Translations under genes and position numbers: made by a program | Part shown: piece after piece, positions 44,717 to 54,815 of the stretch | Layout of the letters: each line of letters starts with the position of its first letter | Numbering within the stretch: position 1 is the stretch's first letter | Notes under the pieces: generated by a model | Database searches by the model: none | What the model saw: the letters and a program-made list of their open reading frames with translations, nothing else | What the model was told of the DNA's origin: nothing | NCBI RefSeq assembly: GCF_002952055.1 | Contig: NZ_CP021255.1 | Coordinates: 2,674,001 to 2,738,000 of the forward strand | Length of the DNA stretch: 64,000 bases | Direction of reading: 5' to 3' | Source of the DNA: Desulfobulbus oralis | Lineage (GTDB): Bacteria > Desulfobacterota > Desulfobulbia > Desulfobulbales > Desulfobulbaceae

Positions 44717-46414
44717 TCAAATGATCTTTGGCGCCAACAGAATCACAAGCTCCCGCTTTCTGACAGCTTTATCCTCATAACCAAAGAGGTACTTAATAAG
44801 TGGAATCTTGCCAACCACTGGAGCAAACTGCTCTTTTTTCTCGGTAGCAGTATCAATTAAGCCACCAATGACCAGCATTTCCCCGTCACCTACTTGAACA
44901 GTGGTTGATAGCTCTCGCATTGTTATGACCGGGAGACCAATTTCTGCAGCATTGATTCCTACAGTTCTGTATGGGATAGCATCACCCTCCAATTCAGTGG
45001 TCACCGGTGTTAACTGCATAATCATGCTGTGATCATCAGTAATTGTTGCAATGACACCCATGGAGACTCCTTCCACGATGCTATCCGTTTCAACTGTATA
45101 GTTGTGTTCATTACTGTCGCCATCATAATCATCCTCAATAGAGGAAATATATTTTCGCACCTTACCAATACTAATAATTGCAGGTTGCCCATTCAAAACG
45201 GTCAATTTTGGATTCGAAAGAATGTGCGTTTCCCCTTGTTCATTTAAGGCATTAATTAGCACGCTAAAATCAGCATTTGGCATGGAAATTTTGCTCACAA
45301 AGCGATTCGAACCAGTCCACGGGTACACCTGACCGTTAGTGCCAAAGGCTACGGTACCTGTAACCTTAAAGCTCTCCAACACGCTCCCCCAGTCCAAACC
45401 AATTTTGGTTCGATCTGACAGATAGACCTCAATTATTTTGGCCTCAATGGCAATCTGGCGATAAAGTTCCTTTTTGAGGTTTGCAAAGTAATTTTCGACC
45501 GTTGCCATAACAGATGGCTTGGCCGTAACTGTCACGTTACCAGTCGCCTTGTCTACAATATAGAATGCGCCATCTTCAGCGCGCTGTCCGCTTTCGCCTT
45601 GCTTTGCTTTCTCACTCTTCACCACCGCAGGCTTGCGGGCCCGTTGGGGCAGCGGATTGCCAGTCTGTTCTGCCGCAGCGATTTCAGCCGCTGCCTCCGC
45701 AGCTTGTGCTTTACTTTCGGCTAGTGCAGCGCGTTCGGCAGCAGCCACATTCAAAATGACATCCAAGTTCTTTTGAACATTTTCCCAGATGTCAAAGGGG
45801 TTCTTCTCGCTGTTCAGTTTTACAACCCCCTCTGTTGCGGTAGTCACTTGTCCCTGCGTGGGAAGAAAATTGCCCCCAACCTTGGACGTATAATCACCTT
45901 TGACGTAGGGCACACCGACATGAAAAACCTTGGTCGTTTTGTTCTTGACCACAATGGTTTTGCCGTTCATCTCGTAAAAATAGTCAGCCTGGCGCAGCAG
46001 GTTGGCAACTGCGTCCTGAAACAGATCCTGAGCATTGATATCGACATCAACCAGGTAATTCTGATCAACGTCACTAGCCCAGCTGACTGTCATGCCCTTG
46101 AGGTTTGCCAATCTTTTCAGTACGTCCCAGAGCGGCTGCGGCCCTGACGTCGATTTGATCGTTGCGCCTACCCGTATTTGAAACTCCGCCGGCGTATCAC
46201 CAAGATCATCCCCCAAGGCTGTTCGTGATGCCAAATACCCTGGGTTTTGGTAGCGCGATGGCATTTGGACAGGCTCGTTCATCTTTGTTGGCATGCTGGA
46301 CATGGCTGACGGGGCGGGAGTTTCTTGCTTACCACCCTTTTTTCCACTGCAGGCGCCAAGAGCACAGATCAATGCTAGTGTCGCAAAGATCACCAATGTT
46401 TTCTGCAAGTTCAT
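44717..46414 (-). CDS. Secretin lipoprotein, MshL/PilQ type
   Basis: Forms the outer membrane ring through which a type IV (MSHA-like) pilus passes. The 565-residue protein has a lipoprotein signal (ALGAC near residue 20), an STN domain (about 75-165, SWASDVDQNYLVDVDI), an N1-type region, an Ala-rich insert near 230-270, and the secretin domain ending in VGDGEMLVIGGLID and KIPLIKYLFGYEDK. The overall pattern is MshL rather than canonical PilQ. The start is at 46414 because the signal peptide follows. The AMIN-domain gene ends 22 bases upstream. Confidence 0.9.
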   Translation of the reverse strand: MNLQKTLVIFATLALICALGACSGKKGGKQETPAPSAMSSMPTKMNEPVQMPSRYQNPGYLASRTALGDDLGDTPAEFQIRVGATIKSTSGPQPLWDVLKRLANLKGMTVSWASDVDQNYLVDVDINAQDLFQDAVANLLRQADYFYEMNGKTIVVKNKTTKVFHVGVPYVKGDYTSKVGGNFLPTQGQVTTATEGVVKLNSEKNPFDIWENVQKNLDVILNVAAAERAALAESKAQAAEAAAEIAAAEQTGNPLPQRARKPAVVKSEKAKQGESGQRAEDGAFYIVDKATGNVTVTAKPSVMATVENYFANLKKELYRQIAIEAKIIEVYLSDRTKIGLDWGSVLESFKVTGTVAFGTNGQVYPWTGSNRFVSKISMPNADFSVLINALNEQGETHILSNPKLTVLNGQPAIISIGKVRKYISSIEDDYDGDSNEHNYTVETDSIVEGVSMGVIATITDDHSMIMQLTPVTTELEGDAIPYRTVGINAAEIGLPVITMRELSTTVQVGDGEMLVIGGLIDTATEKKEQFAPVVGKIPLIKYLFGYEDKAVRKRELVILLAPKII

Positions 46415-46436
46415 CTCTTTTCTCCGTATGAAATGA

Positions 46437-47924
46437 TCAATTCGCCATACCAACTCTTGCCCTGACGAACCGCGACAGATCAGATGGCAACGCAAAGCCC
46501 GAACTCAGAATCTCCCGATAGGCCTGCACAGCCTGGGAACTTGCGCCTTTCTTATCCAGGATCCTTGCCTTGGCCACCATAGCCTCCAAGGTCCTACCAT
46601 AGAGAGAATCGTGCTTCGCGAGAATTTGCAGGGCAAGATCATATTGGCGAGCTTCTTCACGAAATAGGGCATAACTCAGAAGTGCCTCCTGACTAGGGCT
46701 GTCACCCTGCACACACATATCGAAGTAAGAAGCTGCAGCCTGCATGCTACGCATATTGGCCGAGGCAATAGCTGCGTTGAGGGCAGCTACACGATCCTTT
46801 TTATTGATTGCCAAAGCACTCTTGGCGTATTGTAGGGCTTTGGCATTCTGCCGCAATTCCACCAGGTAGATAGCCGAGATCCTATTCGCCAGCTTGGCAT
46901 TGGAACTCCACTTCTCAAAGGCCTGTTCATAGGCCTGCACAGCCATGGTCGGATTGTGTGCCTTCTCAAACTCGCGGCCCCTGGCAATCAGTTGCGAGGC
47001 CTCAACCAGGCCCACAGGCTGCTGTTCCATCTGGGTAATCACCAAAGCGTCCTGCTGGGCTATGTCTTCATCAGCCTGGAAGGAGAGTTTGCTTACGGTT
47101 TTGTTTGGCCAGATAAACTCCTTTGACTTTGGGTAGATAACGATGGTGTTGTAACGCTCCTCTTTTTTCAGGTCCTTCAGATTCAGGATAGCGTCAAGAG
47201 CAAAATCCCAGGGGACGTCATCAAGGGTCAAGGTCAAAGTGCCCTGAACAGACTCATCCACAATAATGTTTGTTCCGCTGACTTCCCTAAGGAAGCGAAA
47301 GACATTGTGGAGATCCATTTTATAAAAATCCACGCTGATTCGCTCGCGCTCATAACCAGAGAAACCAAAGGTCTCGTTGCCCTGGCTGCTGCGCGCTGGG
47401 CCTGCCGCCTTGGATGTATCAGGGAGCTGCTTGGCCAGTGCCTTGCCGGAAGCTGCATTCGTTTTGCTTTTGCCCGCCACAGCAGGCTTCTGCAACTCAA
47501 AATTCACCAGAATATCCTTGCCATCCTGCTTCGTGGTATAGGGCAATGACTTCTTTAATATGAATTCAAACCGCAAAATCTGAGGACTTGCATCAGCAAT
47601 TTCCTTGGTCTGCAACTGAATCGGGGTATCTTTGGGAATATCGGCAGTTATCCCGGATTTGAGACTTGCGTTTGCCACATCAATAACGACCCGTGCCGGC
47701 TTCGGCAACTCATAGGTCTGATAGGTCAAACTTTCATTGCCTTTAATACGGACTTCCAATGATGCAGCCGATTTCTTGACGGCAATTTCGGTAACCGCAG
47801 ACTTTTCCCCTTCCTGGGCCTGCACCACCGCGACAAAGGCCAAGCCTACAAAAGCAGCTGATGCAGCGCCCAACCACCGCCGACAGCACTCACGAAAAAG
47901 TGCACTATCTCCAAGCCTTTTCAT
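46437..47924 (-). CDS. PilQ-like periplasmic protein with AMIN, STN and TPR regions but no secretin pore
   Basis: A 495-residue protein with a signal peptide (to about residue 36), an AMIN domain (about 45-145, LEVRIKGNESLTYQTYELP and PARVVIDVANA) and an STN/secretin-N domain (about 195-285, ISVDFYKMDLHNVFRFLREVS and TNIIVDES). These are the N-terminal domains of PilQ. Instead of a secretin pore the C-terminal 200 residues are TPR-like helices (AVQAYEQAFEKWSSNAKLA). With the following MshL-like secretin it looks like a split PilQ. AMIN domains often bind peptidoglycan. It overlaps pilP by 4 bases. Confidence 0.85.
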   Translation of the reverse strand: MKRLGDSALFRECCRRWLGAASAAFVGLAFVAVVQAQEGEKSAVTEIAVKKSAASLEVRIKGNESLTYQTYELPKPARVVIDVANASLKSGITADIPKDTPIQLQTKEIADASPQILRFEFILKKSLPYTTKQDGKDILVNFELQKPAVAGKSKTNAASGKALAKQLPDTSKAAGPARSSQGNETFGFSGYERERISVDFYKMDLHNVFRFLREVSGTNIIVDESVQGTLTLTLDDVPWDFALDAILNLKDLKKEERYNTIVIYPKSKEFIWPNKTVSKLSFQADEDIAQQDALVITQMEQQPVGLVEASQLIARGREFEKAHNPTMAVQAYEQAFEKWSSNAKLANRISAIYLVELRQNAKALQYAKSALAINKKDRVAALNAAIASANMRSMQAAASYFDMCVQGDSPSQEALLSYALFREEARQYDLALQILAKHDSLYGRTLEAMVAKARILDKKGASSQAVQAYREILSSGFALPSDLSRFVRARVGMAN

Positions 47925-48535
47925 TTACCTTCTCCATCTCTTTTCAGCTTCATGAACACATCTGTCTCTATCTTCTCTCCACCGCGGGTCTGGGCCGTTT
48001 CGGTAACTTTCACCTGTTCCTTCTGGATTTCCGTTACCTGACCGTGTCTGCCGATCAGCTGACCCACGGTAATTTTGTAGCCTTTTTTGGTCACATCCTC
48101 CACCATGGCTATTCGACCCCGTGGTGTATCCATCACTGCGACTAAACTCAGTTGGGCGGGTTCAAAAAGCTGCATGCCTGTCAGCTCGCCCTCTTCATCC
48201 AGCAGCTCGTTCGGATTGACCGACTTGAGCGTAATAAAGGGTTTAAAAGGATCTGGTCTTGATGCAACCTGATATTCATACTGAGGCGCTGCTGCACCCT
48301 GCGCTGCATTACCCTGCAGGGGCGCAGCCTCCTCCTGCATGGGAGCTGGTGGTGAACCGCCCATATCTGTATCTGCATCAGAAGGCAATAGAGCCTGGCT
48401 TGACGAAGCGTCAATTGCCATAGCTATATTGCCTCCACCAAGCATGATGGACATCACCGCCACAATAATCCTCACAGAGGTACCCAGATGAAAAGCCGAT
48501 TTTGTCAGATGCTGCATTTTCATGATATCATCCAC
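47921..48535 (-). CDS. pilP: Type IV pilus inner membrane lipoprotein-like protein PilP
   Basis: PilP links the inner-membrane PilNO complex to the secretin. The 204-residue protein has an N-terminal hydrophobic segment, a low-complexity linker and the PilP beta domain (RPDPFKPFI, then QLSLVAVMDTPRGRIAMVED and GYKITVGQLIGRHG). No lipobox cysteine is evident, unlike many PilP proteins. The start may be 48535 or the ATG 12 bases later. It follows pilO by 18 bases. Confidence 0.9.
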   Translation of the reverse strand: MDDIMKMQHLTKSAFHLGTSVRIIVAVMSIMLGGGNIAMAIDASSSQALLPSDADTDMGGSPPAPMQEEAAPLQGNAAQGAAAPQYEYQVASRPDPFKPFITLKSVNPNELLDEEGELTGMQLFEPAQLSLVAVMDTPRGRIAMVEDVTKKGYKITVGQLIGRHGQVTEIQKEQVKVTETAQTRGGEKIETDVFMKLKRDGEGK

Positions 48536-48553
48536 CCTCTTGCAATAGGACCA

Positions 48554-49204
48554 CTATTTTTTCGCGGCCTGCTTTCCGGCTTGACTTTGCGGAGTTGCAG
48601 TAGATTCTACTGTAGAACGATAAGTGACCAGCGTACCCGTTGAAGTCAAAAGAATCTCATCATTTTCCTGTTTCGGCGTGGCCATGCTTAGAGAATCAAG
48701 CGTCACAATCCGATCCAGCTTGGACAATTTATCTAAAAATGTACCAACGCTATGATACGGGCCATACAGAGAAATAGAAATAGGAATTTCCGCATAGAAT
48801 TCCTGCGGGACTTCCGGACCCGGCGCAAAAGACAGGAACTCAAGCCCTGCAGCCTTACCCAAATCTGAGATTGTCCGCAGCAGCTTCGGAATTTCGTTAG
48901 TTTTCGGGATATTGACAAGACTTTCATCAAATTTGCGCTGCGTTTCCGCCAACTTGGCCATGAAAGCCGGCATATTGGCAATAGCGCTTTGAGCTTTATG
49001 AATTTCCTCGTTCACATCGGCTATCTGCTCTCTTAAACCTTTTTGCTCCTCAATGTTTGGCTCATATACTGCATAGTACATTCCTGCGAGCGGAATCGCG
49101 ATTGCCAGCAGTAAAACAAAAATCTTAATCTTATTGTCCAGCGACTGATATTGACCATCAATAAAAGAATCAAGTTTATTCTGTCGCGCATTTTTTGCAG
49201 CCAT
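48554..49204 (-). CDS. pilO: Type IV pilus alignment protein PilO
   Basis: The 216-residue bitopic protein has a short cytoplasmic start, one transmembrane helix (about 27-46, IFVLLLAIAIPLAGMYYAV), a coiled coil and a ferredoxin-like periplasmic domain (GLEFLSFAPGPEVPQEFYAEIPI). PilO pairs with PilN. The start at 49204 is supported by an AGGAG-type site and the usual short N-terminus. The gene lies 10 bases after pilN. Confidence 0.92.
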   Translation of the reverse strand: MAAKNARQNKLDSFIDGQYQSLDNKIKIFVLLLAIAIPLAGMYYAVYEPNIEEQKGLREQIADVNEEIHKAQSAIANMPAFMAKLAETQRKFDESLVNIPKTNEIPKLLRTISDLGKAAGLEFLSFAPGPEVPQEFYAEIPISISLYGPYHSVGTFLDKLSKLDRIVTLDSLSMATPKQENDEILLTSTGTLVTYRSTVESTATPQSQAGKQAAKK

Positions 49205-49214
49205 GATCCACTCC

Positions 49215-49799
49215 TTACTGAGCTTTGGCCGGAGCGGCGGCGGGTTGCGTCGGCCCAAGCCTATCTATGGAACTCCGCAGCGTGAATTCCTTAAGATCGC
49301 GATCAGCGTATTTTTTCATGTCCGATTTTCCCAAGGTCACATTAGACAAATATGGTGAGTTTTCCAACTCATCCATATATCTGGCTATTGTTTGATTGTC
49401 CTGGGACATGCCGGTCACTTCAAGCCCGCTTGAACTCTGTGACAATTGAGTGAGCCACATTCTGTCCGGCGGGGTATGACTCGCGACGTCATCCATGACA
49501 TGAACGGCTACCCCTGCATTCTTTTTCAGCTCCTTGATTATTGCTATCCTGGTTTCAAGGAGTGCCTGTTGTTGCTCTAATTGTTTGATTTTATTCAATT
49601 CATCATTATACTTTTCTTTCTCTTCTTGTACTACCTCAAGTTCAGCACGCAATCCTCTCGTCTGGATTACCTGCACGATACCAACAAACGCTAGCGCAGC
49701 AATGAACAGACCTACAGTAAGAATGGCCAACATAAGCTCTTTCTTGGCCTTATTCCTACGTCTGATTTCACGGACCGGTAATAAGTTTATCTGTATCAT
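49215..49799 (-). CDS. pilN: Type IV pilus alignment protein PilN
   Basis: The 194-residue protein begins MIQINLLPVREIRRR; the INLLP segment is the known PilM-binding motif. One transmembrane helix (about 23-43) is followed by a coiled coil and a ferredoxin-like periplasmic domain. The start at 49799 puts INLLP at the N-terminus. It begins 4 bases after pilM ends. Confidence 0.93.
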   Translation of the reverse strand: MIQINLLPVREIRRRNKAKKELMLAILTVGLFIAALAFVGIVQVIQTRGLRAELEVVQEEKEKYNDELNKIKQLEQQQALLETRIAIIKELKKNAGVAVHVMDDVASHTPPDRMWLTQLSQSSSGLEVTGMSQDNQTIARYMDELENSPYLSNVTLGKSDMKKYADRDLKEFTLRSSIDRLGPTQPAAAPAKAQ

Positions 49800-49803
49800 A
49801 GTC

Positions 49804-50853
49804 TTAAAGAGTGGCTGGGCGAATTGCAAGACCCGCTGCAATTGCCATTTCTGGGCCTAAGGCTGCCAAAAATTGGCGATCAAACCTCTTTTCGTCAACC
49901 TGAATACGATCAAAAGGATCAAACACCTGAACAGGCAAGTCTATTTCTTTGGCAATGTATTCCGACAGTCCAGAGACCTTTGCCCCCCCTCCGCTCAAAA
50001 CGATATGGGATAGTGATCTCTTCTGATTGTTAGAGCGATACAAATCGACAGCCTTTCTGATTTCCATCGCCCATTGGCTGCACACCTTGGTAAAAATGCC
50101 GCGGATTTTCGCCTCGTGCTCCGGCGCCGCTACCGCGCCCAGTTTAATCTTCTCGGCCAAGTCGTAGTCGACATCCAGATCCACTGCAATGCGATTGGTC
50201 AACTGGGCACTGCCCACGGCAACATCACGGGCGACAACAGATACACCATCAGCTATGATGTTAATATTCATCTTGGAGGCACCGATATCTATCAGTGCCA
50301 CATTAACCTCAGATGAGGTAACTACCCCCCAAATATTGCTGAGAGCGAAACCGTCGACATCGACCAAAACCGGATTCAGCTTCAACGCTGCAAGCATATC
50401 AAGATAGTGGTTGACCACTTCCTTCTTTGCCGCCACCAGCATGATATCTTGCCGGTCAGAACCGGCTTTTCGGACCGGTAACCTTTGAAAATCCAAGTAG
50501 ATGTCCTTGGAGTCAAAAGGAATATACTGCTCGGCTTCCATTGCAATATATTTCCTCAATTCTTCATCAGACATCTGTTCCAGGTTGATCTTTTTTACGA
50601 TGACAGAATAGCCGGAAATCGAAACGCCTACCTTTTTCCCCTTGACCTGGAGATTTTTCAGCAGGGCGGCAACCGTTTTACCTACAGCCTTGGGCTCTTT
50701 CAGATCGCCATCCTCGACCGCTTCGGCAGGCAAAGCTGCACTCCCCGCTGCCAGCAGGCGGTAGCCTTCTTTACCGCTCGGCTGCAGCTGGCACACCTTC
50801 ACCGCATGCGTACCAATATCAATACCAATTACCAATTCTTTTTTCTTCGCCAT
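49804..50853 (-). CDS. pilM: Type IV pilus actin-like ATPase PilM
   Basis: Cytoplasmic actin-fold protein that binds PilN and links the pilus machine to its motors. The 349-residue protein starts KELVIGIDIGTHAVKVCQL (nucleotide-phosphate loop 1) and has the second phosphate loop in VALIDIGASKMNINI and the adenosine motif VLSGGGAKVSG. It is first in the minus-strand operon, behind a predicted promoter. No pilus ATPase, prepilin peptidase or pilin gene is in the window. Confidence 0.95.
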   Translation of the reverse strand: MAKKKELVIGIDIGTHAVKVCQLQPSGKEGYRLLAAGSAALPAEAVEDGDLKEPKAVGKTVAALLKNLQVKGKKVGVSISGYSVIVKKINLEQMSDEELRKYIAMEAEQYIPFDSKDIYLDFQRLPVRKAGSDRQDIMLVAAKKEVVNHYLDMLAALKLNPVLVDVDGFALSNIWGVVTSSEVNVALIDIGASKMNINIIADGVSVVARDVAVGSAQLTNRIAVDLDVDYDLAEKIKLGAVAAPEHEAKIRGIFTKVCSQWAMEIRKAVDLYRSNNQKRSLSHIVLSGGGAKVSGLSEYIAKEIDLPVQVFDPFDRIQVDEKRFDRQFLAALGPEMAIAAGLAIRPATL

Positions 50854-50907
50854 GGTCTTCTTATCCGTGTAATGGACTGCTCATGAGCGCCTGTTTCAGA
50901 TGCTTCC

Positions 50908-50938
50908 TTTATAGCCCATATGGGTGGTGGTTTGTCAA
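50908..50938 (-). promoter_or_regulatory. Predicted promoter of the pilM operon
   Basis: A consensus TTGACA (50938-50933, minus strand) and TATAAA (50913-50908) are separated by 19 bases, slightly long. The ATG of pilM is about 50 bases downstream. The rest of the 287-base pilM-lepB gap is AT-rich with no gene seen. Confidence 0.5.
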
Positions 50939-51140
50939 GGAGGCTTCCCTATTTTTTCATTTTTTTCCCAGAAAAAACGGGATAGTACCGGCTTGCTCCC
51001 AGGATTCCCAAGGCAAATTAATGCATAACATATTGAAATATTTAATAATTTCTTTTTTCACAATTTTGCGCCTTGCTCCCCATTAAAGTTTCGGGTAGGA
51101 ATAGGAAAAATTTTCCACTCACTATTTTTGGTATGCCATC

Positions 51141-51902
51141 GTGCGCTTCTTTTTATTCAGCCGGCGCGGTTCCGCCCTTCGCGAAAACCTCGAGGCGCTT
51201 TGCGTAGCCCTTCTTGCAGTGCTGTTTATCCGCACCTTTATTGTTCAGGCCTTCAAAATCCCCAGCGGTTCCATGCTGCCAACCCTGCAAATTGGCGACT
51301 ATATTCTGGTGAGCAAGTTTGCGTACGGCGTCAAACTGCCCTTCACCGGAAAGACCCTGATTTCGGGCGCAGACCCGCGACCTGGTGATATCATTGTTTT
51401 TCAGTACCCCAAAGATCCAAAAGTCGACTACATCAAACGGGTCATCGCGGTGGCAGGCGACGTGGTGGAAATCAGGGACAAAAAGCTCCTCATCAACAAG
51501 AAATCAGTGCCCGACCCGCATGCGACATTCAAGGATCCCATCATTCACCCCGAATCCCTAGACCTCCGCGACAATTTCGGGCCGGTCACAGTGCCTGCAA
51601 ACTCGCTTTTTGTCATGGGCGACAACCGCGACAATTCTCATGACAGCCGTTTCTGGGGCTTTGTTCCTTTCCATGCCGTAAAGGGCAAAGCCTGGCGCCT
51701 GTACTGGTCCTGGGATATAAATCAGCCCTTTTTTTCCTGGACCCGTATCCTGTCCATTCGGTGGCGACGAATCGGCCGGGCGGTAGTTGATTCCGGGGCT
51801 CCGCCGACCACTTTCCGCCCTGGCGCCCCGCCCCCATCGGCGACATTCGCCCCCAATCCAGGCAGTACACCAGCAGTGGGCTTCACTGATCTGTTGCCAT
51901 GA
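51141..51902 (+). CDS. lepB: Signal peptidase I
   Basis: Inner-membrane serine protease that removes signal peptides from exported proteins. The 253-residue protein has one N-terminal transmembrane helix, the catalytic Ser in PSGSMLPTL (S44) and the catalytic Lys in DYIKRVIAVAGD (K99), and the box E region VMGDNRDNSHDSRFWG. It uses a GTG start. The last 35 or so residues form a Pro-rich tail beyond the usual end. It overlaps pyrB by 4 bases. Confidence 0.95.
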   Translation: MRFFLFSRRGSALRENLEALCVALLAVLFIRTFIVQAFKIPSGSMLPTLQIGDYILVSKFAYGVKLPFTGKTLISGADPRPGDIIVFQYPKDPKVDYIKRVIAVAGDVVEIRDKKLLINKKSVPDPHATFKDPIIHPESLDLRDNFGPVTVPANSLFVMGDNRDNSHDSRFWGFVPFHAVKGKAWRLYWSWDINQPFFSWTRILSIRWRRIGRAVVDSGAPPTTFRPGAPPPSATFAPNPGSTPAVGFTDLLP

Positions 51903-52828
51903 AAACGGAATATACCTTTTCCCACCATCATATTCTCGGGATGGATCAATTCTCCCGGGAAGACATTACCCACATCCTGGCTACCGCAGAGTCCTTCAGG
52001 GACATCTCCGAGCGGCCCATCAAAAAGGTACCGGCGCTCCGTGGGCGCACGGTTGTCAATCTGTTCTTCGAAGCCTCGACCCGGACCCGCACATCCTTTG
52101 AGATTGCGGCCAAACGCCTGAGCGCAGACACCTTCAACTTCAGCTCCGCAACCAGCAGCACCAGCAAAGGCGAGACCCTGATCGACACGGCCCGCAACAT
52201 CTCGTCCATGCACCCGGACGTCATCATCCTGCGGCACCCGAATGCAGGCGCTCCCCGCCTGATCAGCCGCTATGTACCCGCCGCGATCGTCAACGCAGGC
52301 GACGGTGCACACCAGCATCCGTCTCAGGGTCTGCTCGATCTGCTGACCGTACGGCAGCGCAAAGGCCGCCTTGATGGTCTGAAAATCGCCATTGTCGGTG
52401 ACATCACCCACAGTCGGGTGGCCCGATCCGACATCCAGGGCTTTACCACCATGGGCTCAACGGTTTTTGTATACGGCCCGGGCACCCTCGTGCCGATGTA
52501 CATAGAAAGCATGGGCGCGGTGCGAGCACGCAGCATGCACGAAGCCCTGGACCAGGCCGATGTGGTCATCGTGCTGCGTATCCAGCAGGAACGATTGTTC
52601 GAGGCCCTGCTGCCATCGCTTCGGGAATATGCCCAGCGTTTCGGCCTCTCGGACGGCCCCCTGGGCTGGGCCAGGGAAGATGCCATCATCATGCACCCCG
52701 GACCGGTCAACCGCGGGGTGGAACTCAACCCGGAACTCGCGGACTCGGCGCACTCCGTCATTCTGGATCAGGTCACCAACGGCGTTGCCGTACGCATGGC
52801 GCTACTCTATCTTGTGGGGAATGCCTGA
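51899..52828 (+). CDS. pyrB: Aspartate carbamoyltransferase, catalytic chain
   Basis: First committed step of pyrimidine synthesis: carbamoyl phosphate plus aspartate to carbamoyl aspartate. The 309-residue protein has the carbamoyl-phosphate motif STRTRTSFE, the conserved GDGAHQHPSQGLLDL block and HPGPVNRG. No regulatory chain PyrI is next to it; pyrC overlaps its stop by one base instead, an arrangement in which PyrB and PyrC may form a complex. Confidence 0.97.
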   Translation: MKTEYTFSHHHILGMDQFSREDITHILATAESFRDISERPIKKVPALRGRTVVNLFFEASTRTRTSFEIAAKRLSADTFNFSSATSSTSKGETLIDTARNISSMHPDVIILRHPNAGAPRLISRYVPAAIVNAGDGAHQHPSQGLLDLLTVRQRKGRLDGLKIAIVGDITHSRVARSDIQGFTTMGSTVFVYGPGTLVPMYIESMGAVRARSMHEALDQADVVIVLRIQQERLFEALLPSLREYAQRFGLSDGPLGWAREDAIIMHPGPVNRGVELNPELADSAHSVILDQVTNGVAVRMALLYLVGNA

Positions 52829-54135
52829 TGTCGAACTCCTGGCTCATTGTGAATGGCCGTATCCTGGATCCTGCCAGCGGCAGGGACGAACAGGGCGACC
52901 TGCTCATTATCGACGGCGTATTCGCGCCACCTGGCGAGGCCGTTCCCCCCGATGCCGGCCGCATCGACGCCACCGACCTCTGGGTGACGCCCGGTCTGAT
53001 CGATATGCACACCCATCTGCGGGAACCCGGCTGGGAATACAAGGAAGACATCCGCTCCGGCTGCCAGGCGGCAGCAGCGGGCGGTTTCACGGGTGTGGCC
53101 TGCATGCCGAACACGAGGCCGGTCAATGACTGCGCCGCAATCACCCGCTTCATCCTGGAAAAAGCCAGGGTGGCGGCAGCACGTGTCTATCCGATTGGCG
53201 CCATCAGTCAGGGCAGCAGAGGCGAGCTGCTGGCTGATTTCGGCGAACTCAGGGAGGCCGGGGCGGTGGCGGTCAGCGATGACGGCAGGCCGGTTGAGAG
53301 CAGCCAGCTCATGCGGCGGGCGCTGGAATATGCCAACGACTTTGAGCTGCCGGTCATCTCCCACTGCGAAGACCTGGGGCTCGGCAGGGGCGCCATGCAC
53401 GAGGGGCCGCATGCCACCCGGCTGGGGCTCAGGGGCATTCCGGCGGCAGCCGAATCGGTCATGGTCTTCCGGGACATTGCGCTCGCGGAGTGCACCGGCT
53501 TGTCCGTGCATATCGCCCATGTGAGCACCGCCCAGTCACTGCACATCATCCGGGCCGCCAAAGCGCGCGGCGTGCGGGTCACGGCGGAAACCGCGCCCCA
53601 CTACTTCACGCTGACCGACGAGGCTGTGGGCGACTACGACACCAACGCCAAGATGAATCCGCCGCTTCGAAGCGCAGACGACCGTGAGGCGGTGCGGCAG
53701 GCCCTGGCCGACGGCACGCTGGATGTCATCGTCACCGACCACGCGCCTCACTCCTGTCTGGAAAAGGAATGTGAATTCGAAAAGGCGGCCAACGGCATCA
53801 TCGGACTGGAGAGCTCGCTGGGGCTCAGCCTGTGTCTGGTCCGGGACGGCCTGCTCAGCCCACTCAGGCTCATCGAGCTGATGTCGCTGGCGCCGGCCAG
53901 GATTCTCCATCTGCCCGCAGGTACACTGGCGCCGGGCGCAGCGGCGGATCTGACGCTCATCAATCCCGATCTGCCCTACATCTTTTCAGAAGGGGATATC
54001 CGCTCCAAGAGTCGCAACACGCCCTTTCTGGGACGGCGGCTGCCCGGCCGGGCCGTGCTGACCATGGTGGACGGCAGGGTCAGCTACCGGAAAAATCTGT
54101 CCTCAACTGCTGCGGCACCAGCTCATGACGCATAG
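52828..54135 (+). CDS. pyrC: Dihydroorotase
   Basis: Cyclises carbamoyl aspartate to dihydroorotate. The 435-residue protein is of the long type I class: metal ligands in [11 protein letters not shown], the H of [15 protein letters not shown] and the catalytic Asp in VTDHAPHS. The carbamylated Lys position is not obvious in the short [13 protein letters not shown] region, as expected for this class. Its start overlaps the pyrB stop by one base and its end overlaps queC by 13 bases in the opposite direction. Confidence 0.94.
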   Translation: MSNSWLIVNGRILDPASGRDEQGDLLIIDGVFAPPGEAVPPDAGRIDATDLWVTPGLIDMHTHLREPGWEYKEDIRSGCQAAAAGGFTGVACMPNTRPVNDCAAITRFILEKARVAAARVYPIGAISQGSRGELLADFGELREAGAVAVSDDGRPVESSQLMRRALEYANDFELPVISHCEDLGLGRGAMHEGPHATRLGLRGIPAAAESVMVFRDIALAECTGLSVHIAHVSTAQSLHIIRAAKARGVRVTAETAPHYFTLTDEAVGDYDTNAKMNPPLRSADDREAVRQALADGTLDVIVTDHAPHSCLEKECEFEKAANGIIGLESSLGLSLCLVRDGLLSPLRLIELMSLAPARILHLPAGTLAPGAAADLTLINPDLPYIFSEGDIRSKSRNTPFLGRRLPGRAVLTMVDGRVSYRKNLSSTAAAPAHDA

Positions 54136-54809
54136 GGGGCCGGGTCCTGCGCTCCGGCCTCGGCAAAGCCCTTCAGTCGCAGGCGGCAGGCGTCGCAATG
54201 CCCGCAGGCCCGCCCGTCCACCGGGTCGTAGCAGCTATGCGTCATACTGTAATCCACACCCAGCGCCAGACCCCGCACAATAATTTCCTTCTTGCTCAAA
54301 TACTGCAGCGGGGCGTGAAAACGAAACGCCCTGCCCTGCACGCCCGCCCTGGTGCCAAGGCTCGCCATGCGGGCGAAAGCCTCTAAAAATTCCGGCCGGC
54401 AATCCGGATAGCCGCTGTAATCCATGGCGTTGATGCCCAGGAAGATGTCGTCTGCCCCGAGCACCTCGGCCCAGGCAAGCGCATGCGCCAGAAAGATGAT
54501 GTTCCGGCCCGGCACGTAGGTGGCCGGAATGTCCTGCCCCACGGTATTCATGGGCCGGTCTTTGGGCACGGCCGCGCCGGTGGTGAGCGCGGAACCGCCG
54601 ATGATATCCAGGTCCACCCGCAAAATCAGATGACTGGCCCCGAAATGGCGGGCTATGTGCTGCGCTTTTTCCAGCTCCAGCTCCTGGCGCTGGCCATAAC
54701 GAAAACTCAGGCAGTGACAGGCAAAGCCCCTGTCCTTGGCCATGGCCAACACGGTTGTGGAATCCAAACCGCCGCTCAACAGAATGACCGCCTTTTTTTC
54801 GTCCTGCAT
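54123..54809 (-). CDS. queC: 7-cyano-7-deazaguanine (preQ0) synthase QueC
   Basis: Makes preQ0 from 7-carboxy-7-deazaguanine for queuosine. The 228-residue protein has the PP-loop [11 protein letters not shown], the [20 protein letters not shown] segment and the zinc site [10 protein letters not shown] near the C-terminus. It is 6 bases after sfsA on the minus strand. FolE2 at 23.2-23.9 kb supplies the first intermediate of the pathway. Confidence 0.96.
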   Translation of the reverse strand: MQDEKKAVILLSGGLDSTTVLAMAKDRGFACHCLSFRYGQRQELELEKAQHIARHFGASHLILRVDLDIIGGSALTTGAAVPKDRPMNTVGQDIPATYVPGRNIIFLAHALAWAEVLGADDIFLGINAMDYSGYPDCRPEFLEAFARMASLGTRAGVQGRAFRFHAPLQYLSKKEIIVRGLALGVDYSMTHSCYDPVDGRACGHCDACRLRLKGFAEAGAQDPAPYAS

Positions 54810-54815
54810 CCTGGC

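Noticed and set aside
43569-50853. The secretin operon considered as a type II or type III secretion system
   Set aside because: pilM, pilN (INLLP motif), pilO and pilP are clear type IV pilus alignment genes, and no GspE-, GspF- or type III-specific genes are present.
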